A stretch of DNA of 64,000 nt. It comes from Gemmatimonas groenlandica. GTDB taxonomy: Bacteria; Gemmatimonadota; Gemmatimonadetes; Gemmatimonadales; Gemmatimonadaceae. The position numbers were made by a program, and so were the translations under genes. The notes beneath the pieces were generated by a model. The model saw only the letters and a list, made by a program, of their open reading frames with translations, was not told the origin of the DNA and did not search any database. Positions 25,338 to 34,363 of the stretch are shown here, one piece after another (positions within the stretch are counted from its first letter, which is position 1; every line of letters starts with the position of its first letter). The DNA is taken from NCBI RefSeq assembly GCF_013004105.1, contig NZ_CP053085.1:1674001-1738000 (forward strand), given 5' to 3'.

Positions 25338-26746
25338 TAGGCAGTCGCCCAGGAGGAAAGCGTGGGAACCAGCCGCTCGAGGCGCATCCCGCGGGAGCCC
25401 TTGAGCAGCACGATGGCATTGCGTTCGAGTCGCGGCGCGATCAGCGACCACAGCGCGTCGAAGTCCGGCGTAGCGAGCACACGAGGATCAGCTGGCGCGA
25501 GGTCATGAAACGCCGCCGCGAAGTCACCGACGCCGACGATCAGATCGGCCCCAGACGCCAGCGCCGCACGCGCCACCTCACGATGCTGTTGCGCCGACTG
25601 GGCGCCCAGCTCACGCATGGTCCCAAGAATCGCGACCCGCTGTTGTCCGGAACCTACGCGACCGAGCAGATCGAGCGCAGCGCGCATCGACGCGGGATTG
25701 GCGTTGTAGGCGTCGTTGATAAGGACGAGTTCGCCGAGCTGCTCCCACGCGCCGCGCATGCTGGGCACCGGCATCTCGGCCATCCCTGCTGCCGCGTCGA
25801 CCAACGGGACACCGCACGCTCCGGCCGCGGCGATTGCCAGCATCGCGTTGGCCGCCTGATGCGCGCCACGCAGCGGTAGCGTGAAATGCACGCCCTCCAC
25901 GTCGAGCCACGGACGCCCCTCGTCGTCGAGCCCCCACGCCGTGGGCGTGATCGACGCGTGCTCGAGGCCCGCCGACAGCACCGCCGTAGCGCGCGACTTG
26001 GCGATATCTGCCACTTCAGGGTGCGCCGACGGCACGATGGCGAGCGTCACGCGATGAAAGATCTCACTCTCTTCGCGCAGCACGCCGGCCAGATCGCCAA
26101 GCCCTTCGAGATGCTCTTCGCCAATCGACGTGAGCACCGCGATGTCGGGCTCGGTGATGGCGCGCAGCGTGGCGACTTCCCCCGGCGTGTTGGTACCCAC
26201 TTCAACGATCGCGACTTCCGCATTGGAGGGAATCGCCAGCAGCGTGAGCGGCACGCCGATGAGATTGTTGAGATTGCCCTTGGTGGCGTGCACCACCAGC
26301 GTGCGCGAGAACGCCGCCTTGAGCAGCTCCTTCGTACTGGTCTTGCCGTTCGACCCAGCCACGGCGATCACACTGCGCCCCCAGGCGCGGCGCCAGGCGG
26401 TGGCGAGCTGTCCAAGCGCCACCAAGGTGTCCGACACCACGTACGTCGGTACGCCTAACCCGGCGGCCTTGCGGGCATCGCTCACGACGAACGCCGCCGC
26501 ACCGGCATCACGCGCCGTCGACAGGAAATCGTGTGCATCGAAGCGCTCACCTTTGAGCGCCACGAAGACATCGCCGCGCGAGATCGCCCGTGTGTCGGTG
26601 GACACCCCGGCCAATGGACGGGGGATCCGCGGACCCGTACCGAGCGCATCGGCCACGCGCTCGAAGGTCCAGTACGGATGCGCGTGATCAGGCGCGACGG
26701 CGGCGATCGCGCTGAACGCGGTACCGGCGGTGGAGAAGGCGGTCAC
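25337..26746 (-). CDS. murF: UDP-MurNAc-tripeptide--D-alanyl-D-alanine ligase MurF
   Basis: Adds the D-Ala-D-Ala dipeptide to finish the cytoplasmic precursor; 469 residues. The N-terminal domain has GVSTDTRAISRGDVFVALKGERFDAHDF, the ATPase motif is VAGSNGKTSTKELL, followed by NLNNLIGVPLTLL and EVGTNTPGEVATL, and the C-terminal domain has INDAYNANPASMRAALD. GTG at 26746 overlaps the murE stop (GTGA). The D-Ala-D-Ala ligase that feeds it is not in the window, although alr is at the left end. Confidence 0.96.
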   Translation of the reverse strand: MTAFSTAGTAFSAIAAVAPDHAHPYWTFERVADALGTGPRIPRPLAGVSTDTRAISRGDVFVALKGERFDAHDFLSTARDAGAAAFVVSDARKAAGLGVPTYVVSDTLVALGQLATAWRRAWGRSVIAVAGSNGKTSTKELLKAAFSRTLVVHATKGNLNNLIGVPLTLLAIPSNAEVAIVEVGTNTPGEVATLRAITEPDIAVLTSIGEEHLEGLGDLAGVLREESEIFHRVTLAIVPSAHPEVADIAKSRATAVLSAGLEHASITPTAWGLDDEGRPWLDVEGVHFTLPLRGAHQAANAMLAIAAAGACGVPLVDAAAGMAEMPVPSMRGAWEQLGELVLINDAYNANPASMRAALDLLGRVGSGQQRVAILGTMRELGAQSAQQHREVARAALASGADLIVGVGDFAAAFHDLAPADPRVLATPDFDALWSLIAPRLERNAIVLLKGSRGMRLERLVPTLSSWATA

Positions 26747-28293
26747 GCAGAATGGGGCGGACTGTTGGGAAGGACTGGCGGCGTCCCGGCCGTGAGCTCG
26801 GCCATGAGTTCGGTCACGATCTCTCGCTCATCGAACGGATACGACGTGGTGCCGCGAATCTGATACGTCTCGTGTCCCTTGCCGGCCAGCACGACGACAT
26901 CGTGTGCGGTGGCCGCGCGCAGGGCATGCGCAATCGCGTCGCGCCGATCGACGATCCGCACATGATCACGCCGCGTCATACCGGCTTCGATATCGTCGAG
27001 AATGCGATCAGGATCTTCCGTTCGCGGATTGTCGCTGGTCACGATAGCGATGTCGGCGAGGTCTTCGGCAATGCGTCCCATCTCGGGGCGTTTGCCGCGG
27101 TCGCGGTCACCACCGCAGCCGAAGAGGACGATCAATCGGCTCGCCGACCCGTCGCTCTGCCGGGTGAAGGGACGCACCGCCCGCAGCGCGCGATCGAGCG
27201 CATCCGGCGTATGCGCGTAGTCACGCAGCACGGTCGGCGACGTGTGCAAGCGTTCGAGTCGTCCCGGTACCTGGGGCGCGAGGGACAGGCGTTGCGCCAC
27301 GTCGGCAATCGGCATGCCCAATGCCAACGCCACGGCCGCCGCGCCCAGCGCGTTGGCGATGTTGAAGTCACCGATGAGGGGCAACGACACCGACTGCGCA
27401 CCGTGGGGCGACACGAGCAGAAAGCGGCTACCGTCACTGGTGAATGTGACGTCGCGCGCCGAAATGTCGGCGCCGGATTCGGTGCCGAAGGTCCTCGACG
27501 TGGGCGCATTGGTAACGCCGCGCCAGGAGGGATCATCGGCATTGAACAAGGCCACACCATCGCGCGCGAGCAGTCCCACCAGCCGCAGCTTGGCGGCACG
27601 ATATTCCTCCATCGTGCCGTGATAATCGAGATGATCGCGCGTGAGATTGGTAAACACAGCCGCGGCGAACGAGAGCCCGTCGACCCGTCGCTGATCGAGC
27701 GAGTGCGACGACACTTCCATCGTGACCGTGCGCACGCCGCGATCCACCAGTTCGCGCAACAGTCGCTGCAACTCCACGGGGCCTGGCGTGGTGAGCCCGC
27801 TGCCGCCGGGCATCGTGACGCCCTCGCTGCCGAGCAGCACGCCGAGAGTGCCGATGGAGGCTGCGGGACGTTCCGGTGAATCCAGCAAGTGTCGCAGCAC
27901 ACCCACGGTGGTCGTCTTGCCATTCGTGCCGGTGACGCCAACCAGCGTGAGTTCGCGCGCGGGCCAGCCGTGGAATGCGGCGGCGGCCACCGCGGCCGCG
28001 CGGCGCCCATCGCGCACGACGATGGCCGGAATCTCCGCCGCCGCGGCCGCTGCCGCGTCCTCGACGAGGGCAAGCGCCGCACCACTCGCTTTGGCCGCGC
28101 CAAGCCAGGCATGACCATCCTGCGCGGCACCCTTCACCGCGAGAAACGCCGATCCTGGCGTCACGCGGCGACTGTCATCAGTCACATCGACAACGACGGG
28201 CGGCAGTTCAGTAGCGGACGACACCAGCAAGCCGGCATCGCGCAGCGCGTCAAGCAACACGCTGACGTCAACGACGCGAGCGGTACTCGTCAC
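26743..28293 (-). CDS. murE: UDP-MurNAc-tripeptide synthetase MurE, meso-DAP type
   Basis: Adds the third stem-peptide residue; 516 residues. The N-terminal domain has DDSRRVTPGSAFLAVKG, the ATPase domain VTGTNGKTTTVGVLRHLL, then TMEVSSHSLDQRRVDGL and FTNLTRDHLDYHGTME. The substrate-specificity motif is DNPR (in TSDNPRTEDP), which in characterised enzymes selects meso-diaminopimelate rather than lysine. GTG at 28293 overlaps the ftsI stop (GTGA). This supports a Gram-negative-type peptidoglycan. Confidence 0.96.
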   Translation of the reverse strand: MTSTARVVDVSVLLDALRDAGLLVSSATELPPVVVDVTDDSRRVTPGSAFLAVKGAAQDGHAWLGAAKASGAALALVEDAAAAAAAEIPAIVVRDGRRAAAVAAAAFHGWPARELTLVGVTGTNGKTTTVGVLRHLLDSPERPAASIGTLGVLLGSEGVTMPGGSGLTTPGPVELQRLLRELVDRGVRTVTMEVSSHSLDQRRVDGLSFAAAVFTNLTRDHLDYHGTMEEYRAAKLRLVGLLARDGVALFNADDPSWRGVTNAPTSRTFGTESGADISARDVTFTSDGSRFLLVSPHGAQSVSLPLIGDFNIANALGAAAVALALGMPIADVAQRLSLAPQVPGRLERLHTSPTVLRDYAHTPDALDRALRAVRPFTRQSDGSASRLIVLFGCGGDRDRGKRPEMGRIAEDLADIAIVTSDNPRTEDPDRILDDIEAGMTRRDHVRIVDRRDAIAHALRAATAHDVVVLAGKGHETYQIRGTTSYPFDEREIVTELMAELTAGTPPVLPNSPPHSA

Positions 28294-30455
28294 TTGGCAG
28301 ACTCCATGCGCGGCATCTCCAGTTGCACCGTGCTGCCCACGCGCAGCATGGTGCCAGCGGCGGGACGCGTGCGCACATCGGAGCCACGCGCGATGCTCAC
28401 CTGAAACCCGGCCGCGTACAAGGTGCGCGTGGCCTGACGCACGTCGAGTCCGAAGACGGATGGCACCGGCCGGATCTCGCGCGGCTCGTCGTCGTTTCTC
28501 GCGGCCACCTTCTGCGCCGTGATGGGGAGCGCGACCACCACGCGCGCGGCGGCCGGAGCCGGCTCGGCCTTCGGTGGTGGCGGTGCCAACAGCGAGTCAC
28601 GGCGCGCCGAATCGCGCGCAGCGAGGGCAAGCGCCTTCTCCGACTTGGGCTTCGCCACGGGTACCGGCATGGCCTTCGCGACTTCCGCCAACGCGTTACG
28701 ATCCAGCGCCGAGTTCCGGGTCGCGAGCGCGGCCTGCAGGATGCCGTTCACAAGACTGCCCGACACGATGCCGCCGTAGTACGTGCCCTTCGGATCGATA
28801 ATGCGCGCGACGAGCACGTACTGCGGTGCCTGCGCCGGAAACATGCCGGCGAAGGTCGCATTGTACTTCCCCTCGAGGTAGCGACCGTTCTCGCTACGCC
28901 GCGCCGTGCCCGATTTGCCGGCCACATCATAGGTGGCCAACTCGGCCGACGTCCCGGTGCCGCTATCGACGACCGAGGCCAACATGCCGCGCATCTCCCG
29001 GGCCGTCTTGGCGGTCAGCACGCGCCGCACCACGCGACGTTCGTGTTTGTAGATCGTGGCCCCCTGCGCGTCGTGCACTTCCTTCACCAGCGCCGGCTGC
29101 AACAGCTCGCCGCCATTGGCGATGGCGGCGTAGGCCAGCGCGATCTGCAGCGGTGTGGCCAAGACTTCGTAGCCGATCGACACGGCGGTCTGCGTGCTGC
29201 CACTCCAGCGCGCCGGCAACGGCAAGGAGCCCTTCGACTCGGCGGGATACGGCACACCCGTGAGAGAACCGAATCCGAAGTCGCGCATGGCCTCGAACTC
29301 TTCGCGCGGAGTAAGGCGCAGCGCCAGTTTTGCGGTACCGATATTACTGGAGAAGCGAATGACGTCGCGCACCGGCATCTGTGCAGCTTTATGTTCGTCA
29401 GTCAGCGCCCGCTTACGGCCGGGCAGCATCGCACTCCCGTTCTCCGTGTCGATGATCTCGTTCGGCGTCGCTTTTCCCATATCGAACAGCCTCGACACGA
29501 GAAACGGCTTCATCACGGACCCCGGTTCGTACGCCAACGCCATGGGTGTACTGGTACTCGCCGGCCTCCCGTCGCGCACTCCTGCGAGCGCGAGAATGGC
29601 ACCGTCGCGCGGGTCGAGAATGACGACGTCACCGCCCGTGCCGCCCGTGCGTTGCAACGCCATGCGCAGCTCGCTCTCGGCAATCTCCTGCAACGCCTGA
29701 TTCACCGTCAGCGTGACCGTGTGTCCGGGCAGGGCGTCGACGTTCGACAGCTCCGGCGATTCCACGTAGCCGGCCTTGGGATCCTTCACGAGCGCGCGAC
29801 TGCCGTCTTGCCCGCGCAGGAGCAGATCGAGTTCGAGCTCGATGCCACCCACCGGTGCATCGTCGGCATCGACCGCGCCGAGCACGCCACGCAGGTTGTC
29901 GCTGGCCGAGTTGATCCGACGGCGGACGCGCTCCACGTGCACGCCGGGTAGTCCGACGAGGCGTTCCACGTCTGACGGCAGGTACAGCTTCGGAAGCGAC
30001 ACCCACTTCTGGTTCGTATCCAGCGCCTTGCGTATCTGCGCTTCGGGAACCGACAGCGCGCGCAAACCACTCCGCAGCACGGCCCGCGTTTTCAGGAGCG
30101 GATCGCCACGCTTTGCGTTCTTGCGACGCACGTCGCGGATTTCACGCGGCGCGATGTTGAGCTTCACCTGCTCACGCGATTCCACCAACACCGCTCCGGT
30201 GGCGTCGGTGATGGCGCCGCGCAGCGGCTTCACCGTTTGTTGATCGACGTGCTGCCGGTCGGCTACGCGCAGCCACGTATCGTGTTCCACGATCTGCAAC
30301 TGAACGGCACGCGCCAAGATGGCGACGGCGAACAGCACCAGACTGGCGTGCACGATCATCGTACGCGCACGGCTGACCGTGGCCGGCGCGCCGGGATGGT
30401 CGGGCACGAGCCGGGGCTCGTCGGCCGCCTCGGTACGAATCGGTCCGAACATCAT
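28290..30455 (-). CDS. ftsI: Division transpeptidase FtsI (class B PBP) with C-terminal PASTA domain
   Basis: Bitopic class B penicillin-binding protein cross-linking septal peptidoglycan; 721 residues. After a cytoplasmic tail and one helix (about 33-52) comes the dimerisation region and the transpeptidase domain with SVMK (nucleophile Ser about 313), SSN (369-371) and KSGTA (514-518). An Ala/Pro-rich linker leads to one PASTA repeat (about 660-721, beginning VPSVFGLDVRQATRTL). PASTA domains on FtsI are common in Gram-positive bacteria and uncommon in Proteobacteria. ATG at 30455 is eight bases past the ftsL stop and was preferred to a longer frame overlapping ftsL. Confidence 0.95.
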   Translation of the reverse strand: MMFGPIRTEAADEPRLVPDHPGAPATVSRARTMIVHASLVLFAVAILARAVQLQIVEHDTWLRVADRQHVDQQTVKPLRGAITDATGAVLVESREQVKLNIAPREIRDVRRKNAKRGDPLLKTRAVLRSGLRALSVPEAQIRKALDTNQKWVSLPKLYLPSDVERLVGLPGVHVERVRRRINSASDNLRGVLGAVDADDAPVGGIELELDLLLRGQDGSRALVKDPKAGYVESPELSNVDALPGHTVTLTVNQALQEIAESELRMALQRTGGTGGDVVILDPRDGAILALAGVRDGRPASTSTPMALAYEPGSVMKPFLVSRLFDMGKATPNEIIDTENGSAMLPGRKRALTDEHKAAQMPVRDVIRFSSNIGTAKLALRLTPREEFEAMRDFGFGSLTGVPYPAESKGSLPLPARWSGSTQTAVSIGYEVLATPLQIALAYAAIANGGELLQPALVKEVHDAQGATIYKHERRVVRRVLTAKTAREMRGMLASVVDSGTGTSAELATYDVAGKSGTARRSENGRYLEGKYNATFAGMFPAQAPQYVLVARIIDPKGTYYGGIVSGSLVNGILQAALATRNSALDRNALAEVAKAMPVPVAKPKSEKALALAARDSARRDSLLAPPPPKAEPAPAAARVVVALPITAQKVAARNDDEPREIRPVPSVFGLDVRQATRTLYAAGFQVSIARGSDVRTRPAAGTMLRVGSTVQLEMPRMESAK

Positions 30456-30462
30456 CGGCGCG

Positions 30463-30837
30463 TCATGAGCGTGACGCGGAATCGCTGGCGACGGTATCCG
30501 GCCGCTCCGGATCGGCGAGCATCGAATCAGAAAGCATCCGTGTCTGCGCGTCGGTGGCCACGTGCAGTCCGAGCCGACGTTCCGCCTCCGAGATGACGCG
30601 ACTGCGGGCCATGGCGCTGCGGATATCACGGTCGAGCGTGGTCTTCTCAGAGAGCAGCGCCCGCTGCCGATTGGAGAGCCGACTCATTTCCCGCACTGTC
30701 GACGCGCCCACACCGCGCCGCCACACGACAATCGATGCCACCACCAAAAAAACGCCCAGCCCGATCGCGATCCAGGCGCGGCCCTTGAGCGGTCCGCGCG
30801 GGGATCGGCGAGTGCGCTTGGTGGAGGTGGTCGCCAT
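30463..30837 (-). CDS. ftsL: Cell division protein FtsL-like
   Basis: Small bitopic protein of 124 residues, expected to form the FtsQ-FtsB-FtsL complex that activates FtsWI. A basic N-terminus (TKRTRRSPRGPLKGR) is followed by one transmembrane helix (about 21-40, AWIAIGLGVFLVVASIVVW) and a coiled-coil segment rich in Leu, Arg and Glu (about 50-90) ending in EAERRLGLHVAT, the loop typical of FtsL. The family is poorly conserved; the call rests on topology and its place between rsmH and ftsI. ATG overlaps the rsmH stop (TGATG). Confidence 0.85.
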   Translation of the reverse strand: MATTSTKRTRRSPRGPLKGRAWIAIGLGVFLVVASIVVWRRGVGASTVREMSRLSNRQRALLSEKTTLDRDIRSAMARSRVISEAERRLGLHVATDAQTRMLSDSMLADPERPDTVASDSASRS

Positions 30838-31787
30838 CAGAGTGCGAGCTTCCAGGCGCGCAGGCGCGCGCTGCGGGCGCGCGGATTTCCTTCCACTTCT
30901 TCCTCGGTGGCGTTGATCGGGCGACGCGTCAGCGTTTCGCCGAGCGGCACGCCACGACAGGTGCAGATCATCTGCCGCGGTGGGCAGATGCAGGCCGTAC
31001 TCCAGTCGCGGAAGGCATTCTTGACGAGGCGATCTTCGCCGGAGTGATAGCTGATGATCGCGAGCACGCCGCCGGGTGTCAGGCGGTCGCGCAGCATCGG
31101 CAGCGCGTGCTCGAGCCCCGACAATTCGTCGTTCACGGCGATACGGATTGCCTGAAAGATGCGTGCAAAGTCGGGCGCCCCGCTGCGCGGTCCAAGCACG
31201 GCGCGGATGGCATCCACCAGATCGTCGGCGGTCGCGAACGGGCGGCGCTCACGCCGTCGCACGATCTCACGTGCCATGCGGGCCGCGCGTGGTTCGTCGG
31301 CGTAGGCGCGCAGGAGCGCGGACAGATCCACCTCGTCGATGGTGTTCAGGAGCTCACCGGCATCCGTCTCGGCGTCGGTGCCCATACGCATGTCGAGCGG
31401 TGCCCCTTCGCGGAACGTAAAGCCGCGCGCGAGATCGTCGAATTGATGCGACGACACGCCGAGGTCGAGCAGAATGCCGTCGAAGCGCTCGTCGACCGAC
31501 AGCCCGCCGGTGTCGAGCGCGGCATAGTTGGTGAGCAAGGCCCGGAACTGACCGGAGCCTTCAAAATCGGCCAGTCGCTCGCGCGCGGCCGCGAGCGCCC
31601 GCGGATCGCGATCGACGCCGGTGACACGCATACCGCGTTCGAGAAGGGCGGCGGTGTGCCCACCACCGCCCAAAGTGCAATCGAGGACGGTCGAGGCGCC
31701 GGCAAGCAGCGCTTCGATCTCGGCCAGCAGCACCGGGACGTGGTAGGCGCCAACGCGCCCGGATGGGAGAGTACGGACCGGGCTCAC
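30837..31787 (-). CDS. rsmH: 16S rRNA m4C1402 methyltransferase RsmH
   Basis: SAM-dependent N4-methylation of C1402 in 16S rRNA; 316 residues and the first gene of the dcw operon. It has YHVPVLLAEI, the SAM-binding VLDCTLGGGGHTAALLERG and GVDRDPRAL, ILLDLGVSSHQFDDLARGFTF, and near the end AIISYHSGEDRLVKN. The start is GTG at 31787 with no evident ribosome-binding site; the likely promoter is close upstream, so the leader is short. mraZ, which usually precedes rsmH, is missing. Confidence 0.95.
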   Translation of the reverse strand: MSPVRTLPSGRVGAYHVPVLLAEIEALLAGASTVLDCTLGGGGHTAALLERGMRVTGVDRDPRALAAARERLADFEGSGQFRALLTNYAALDTGGLSVDERFDGILLDLGVSSHQFDDLARGFTFREGAPLDMRMGTDAETDAGELLNTIDEVDLSALLRAYADEPRAARMAREIVRRRERRPFATADDLVDAIRAVLGPRSGAPDFARIFQAIRIAVNDELSGLEHALPMLRDRLTPGGVLAIISYHSGEDRLVKNAFRDWSTACICPPRQMICTCRGVPLGETLTRRPINATEEEVEGNPRARSARLRAWKLAL

Positions 31788-31817
31788 GCGCTTATTGGAG
31801 GCATGTTAGGGCGCGTC

Positions 31818-31847
31818 ATGTTAGTGAGGTGCTGAGTGCACCGTCAA
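31818..31847 (-). promoter_or_regulatory. Candidate promoter of the dcw operon
   Basis: On the minus strand TTGACG (31847-31842) and TAACAT (31823-31818) are separated by 18 bases, 31 bases before the rsmH start. The 8-base word CATGTTAG occurs twice in direct repeat (31802-31809 and 31817-31824), 15 bp apart, covering the -10 element, so either copy could act as -10 or as a regulator site. No TGGG repeats of the MraZ type are seen. Confidence 0.4.
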
Positions 31848-31934
31848 GCGACGCTGACGCGTTCAGAAATGTGCATTACCCGTACTTGCGCACGGATGTG
31901 ATGGCTGGTGTTTTGTCCCGTTCGTGCGCGGGGA

Positions 31935-31974
31935 GAAAACGAACGGGCCCACCGTCGGAGCGACGGCGGGCCCG
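31935..31974 (-). terminator. Intrinsic terminator of the secreted TPR gene
   Basis: Arms CGGGCCC-A-CCGTCG (31944-31957) and CGACGG-C-GGGCCCG (31961-31974) pair around a 3-base loop with a single mismatch. On the minus strand the stem is followed by TTCGTTTTC, a T-rich tail, about 20 bases after the TPR gene stop. This isolates the TPR gene from the dcw operon. Confidence 0.8.
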
Positions 31975-31993
31975 GGGTCCTGCAACGGCGGTG

Positions 31994-33697
31994 CTACTTA
32001 CAAAATGCCTTGATCATCTGGTCGGCTGACGGATCGAGCTGCATGACGAAGCCCATGTACTGGCGCATCGCGTCGGGGGCAAAGGTACCACCCTTTGGCA
32101 GATTGATCTGCGCATCAACGAACAGGTTCTTCGCTTCCTTGGCCAGCGCGCAGCTCTTCTGCTCACTGGCGGCCGTCAGCTTGAGCTGACCGTACACGAC
32201 ACCGGCGGCACCGAGCAGGAACTGCGCCTGCGCCTTGACCGGTCCCTTGGACACGGAATCGGCGAAGGTGAGCGTCGAGATCATCGCGTCGAAGTCGGCC
32301 GGCAGCTTGCTAGCCTGCGCCTTCTTGAACTGATCGTTGCCGATCTGCACGAGCATCTGTCGAACGAGCGTGCTCGTATCACCGGCTGCGATCACGGCGC
32401 GAGCCGCCGGCACGACTTCTTCCGTACGGTTCAGATCCTTGAGCAGCGTGAGGCGCAGGAAGGCCCCGTTTTCCACGGCGACCTTGGCGGCCGTGGCCTT
32501 GTCCAACGCTTCGAGCGCCTGCTGGTTCTGGCCGGCCTTCTGGAGCGCCACGATCTGCGTGAACGTGAGTCCCGGCTCGCCGGGGAACTTGGCGAGACCC
32601 TTGGCGGCCATCTCCGCCGCCTTCTGGAACTGGCTGTCGGCCGCCATGGCCGCAGCCGAAAGCGAGAAGTAGGCGGTGTCGGCGAACGACGTGTCCAGCT
32701 TCACCAGCTCGTCACCCTGGGTAAACGCTTCCTTGTAGTCCTTCGTGGCCAGGAGGATGCGCCAGCGAAGACGCAACAGATCCGGGTCGCCCGGGTTCAG
32801 CATCACGGCCGTGTCGATAACCGGCTTGGCGAGGCGCGGATTAGCGACACTCGCGAGCTCTTCAACGACGTCCTTCTGCAGGCGCGGGTTCTTCGGGTCG
32901 GTCGAGAGCAGACGCGTGAGCGCCACCACGGCCGAGTCCTGCTGACCGAGCGCACGATACGACGAGGCGAGAATCGCGAGGCCTGGGCGGCTCTTCGGAT
33001 CGATCGCGACGATTTCCTTGGCGATTGCGAGCTGCTCAGCGGCCGGCGCCTTCTGCGTGATCATCACATTCGCCATGCAGATGCGGGCGAGCGTGGCGCG
33101 CGGGTACAGCACGATGCCTTCCTTGGCCGCCGCGATCGCTGCGTCATACTTCTGATCGCGCGCCGAGTTGATGCACTTCTTTTCGGCGTCGAGCTGCTTG
33201 CGCGCTTCCTTGAGTTCCTTGGAGATCGCACCGGCGGCATCACCGACCGACTTCACGTCGTACGACCCGATCGGCTGTACCAGCGAGTTGTCGCGGGCGA
33301 GCACGAGATTGGCGTCGACCTTCACGCCGGTCGCCGTCTTGGTGACCGTGCCGGTGACGTACTCATCGGCACGAAGCAGCGTCGCGAGCGCACGCTGATC
33401 GTGCGCCTCGAGCGATTCGGTTATCGGAAATCCCGACGCTTCAAGCGTGGCATTGATGTCCGTCTTAGGCAGGACATACACCTGCTTGAACGGGAACTCG
33501 CTGTTCATGCGTGAGCGCACCGCGTCGGCGGCCTGCACTCCCAAGCCCTTCTCACCAGCCTTGAACACCGCCACCAGAACGCGCGTGGCGTTCGGGTCGG
33601 GGACGCGATTGTACTGAGCGGACGCAATCGACGGCACCGCGAGGGTACCAACGAGGGCGAGACCGATTCCGGCGAGCGCCTGGAAATGCCGTGACAT
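31994..33697 (-). CDS. Secreted tetratricopeptide-repeat protein
   Basis: A 567-residue protein with a clear signal peptide (residues 1-27, core GIGLALVGTLAVPSIASAQ), so it is periplasmic or outside. The N-terminal third (about 30-170) resembles a small domain with DADEYVTG-like and VLVAVFKAGEKGLGVQAADAVRSRM segments as found before TPR arrays; degenerate TPR units follow from about 190 to 500. Four cysteines are scattered and could form disulfides. The exact function is unknown. ATG at 33697 has GGAGG 11 bases upstream; the frame stays open further upstream only through the tRNA, which is not coding. It is a single-gene unit ended by its own terminator. Confidence 0.85.
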   Translation of the reverse strand: MSRHFQALAGIGLALVGTLAVPSIASAQYNRVPDPNATRVLVAVFKAGEKGLGVQAADAVRSRMNSEFPFKQVYVLPKTDINATLEASGFPITESLEAHDQRALATLLRADEYVTGTVTKTATGVKVDANLVLARDNSLVQPIGSYDVKSVGDAAGAISKELKEARKQLDAEKKCINSARDQKYDAAIAAAKEGIVLYPRATLARICMANVMITQKAPAAEQLAIAKEIVAIDPKSRPGLAILASSYRALGQQDSAVVALTRLLSTDPKNPRLQKDVVEELASVANPRLAKPVIDTAVMLNPGDPDLLRLRWRILLATKDYKEAFTQGDELVKLDTSFADTAYFSLSAAAMAADSQFQKAAEMAAKGLAKFPGEPGLTFTQIVALQKAGQNQQALEALDKATAAKVAVENGAFLRLTLLKDLNRTEEVVPAARAVIAAGDTSTLVRQMLVQIGNDQFKKAQASKLPADFDAMISTLTFADSVSKGPVKAQAQFLLGAAGVVYGQLKLTAASEQKSCALAKEAKNLFVDAQINLPKGGTFAPDAMRQYMGFVMQLDPSADQMIKAFCK

Positions 33698-33730
33698 CAA
33701 TGTCGTAACCTCCGCACCGTGAGCCGTGGA

Positions 33731-33747
33731 GCCGGCGTAACGCCGGC
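33731..33747. repeat. Small perfect hairpin before the TPR gene
   Basis: GCCGGCG and CGCCGGC flank a 3-base loop, 34 bases upstream of the TPR gene start. It could be a leader hairpin of that gene or a terminator for the tRNA transcript, although no T-run follows on the minus strand. Confidence 0.45.
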
Positions 33748-33922
33748 ATACTACAACCCGAGTGGCCGTGCGCGAGCCAGGCGGGTCTGGGGGGGAACAG
33801 CAGAACATGAAGAACAAGAACAAGCCTTGCAAGCATTCGGCCGAGGCCGACGCCCGTTTGGTACGCACATCACGTTCAGGGCGAGTCGCGCAACACTGAA
33901 CGGTCGAGACGAGTGCAACGAG

Positions 33923-33996
33923 TGGGCGAAGAGGGACTCGAACCCCCGACATCCTGCGTGTAAGGCAGGCGCTCTAACCAACTGAGCTATTCGCCC
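33923..33996 (-). tRNA. tRNA-Val (anticodon TAC)
   Basis: A 74-base cloverleaf. The acceptor stem pairs GGGCGAA with TTCGCCC, the D arm is GCTC-AGTTGGTTA-GAGC, the anticodon stem CCTGC/GCAGG holds the loop CTTACAC with anticodon TAC reading GUA and related valine codons, and the T arm GGGGG/CCCTC holds TTCGAGT with one G-U pair. The discriminator base is A and CCA is not encoded. Confidence 0.97.
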
Positions 33997-34132
33997 GGTG
34001 TACATCAGCCCCACGTCGCCCGTTGAAAAACTACAACGAATACAGGGTGCAGTTCCCGCTTGAGGCACAACTTAACCGGATTGTCACGTTCGGCCGGGCA
34101 ACGGTCCCACGCTTGGCCGTTGGTCGTTCCGC

Positions 34133-34303
34133 TTATCCCTTCAGAATCGCCAGCGGTACCAGAACCACGTAACCGAGCACGAGCAGGAGCGGGGCGATGG
34201 TCTCACCGCCACGGGCGAGGTCCACGTAGCCGACCACCAACGAGAGTGCGGCGGCGCCCCAGTACAGCAGGGCGCGGGAGCGGGGCTTGTCGATCGAAGT
34301 CAT
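34133..34303 (-). CDS. Small two-helix membrane protein
   Basis: 56 residues, unrecognised. After a basic start (MTSIDKPRSR) there are two hydrophobic segments, about 11-27 (ALLYWGAAALSLVVGYV) and 36-53 (IAPLLLVLGYVVLVPLAI), joined by a short loop with charged residues. Such proteins are often uncharacterised small membrane proteins. It is co-directional with the zinc peptidase gene upstream, 60 bp away, and with tRNA-Val downstream. The codon pattern is consistent with a real gene; ATG at 34303 starts directly before the polar segment. Confidence 0.6.
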   Translation of the reverse strand: MTSIDKPRSRALLYWGAAALSLVVGYVDLARGGETIAPLLLVLGYVVLVPLAILKG

Positions 34304-34363
34304 GGCGCAGGATACCGACAGACCAAGTGGCACGGCAAGGGCGGGTTCGGACCGGCCGCGCTT

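Noticed and set aside
33698-33952. N-terminal extension of the secreted TPR protein
   Set aside because: It would read through the tRNA-Val gene and precede a proper signal peptide.
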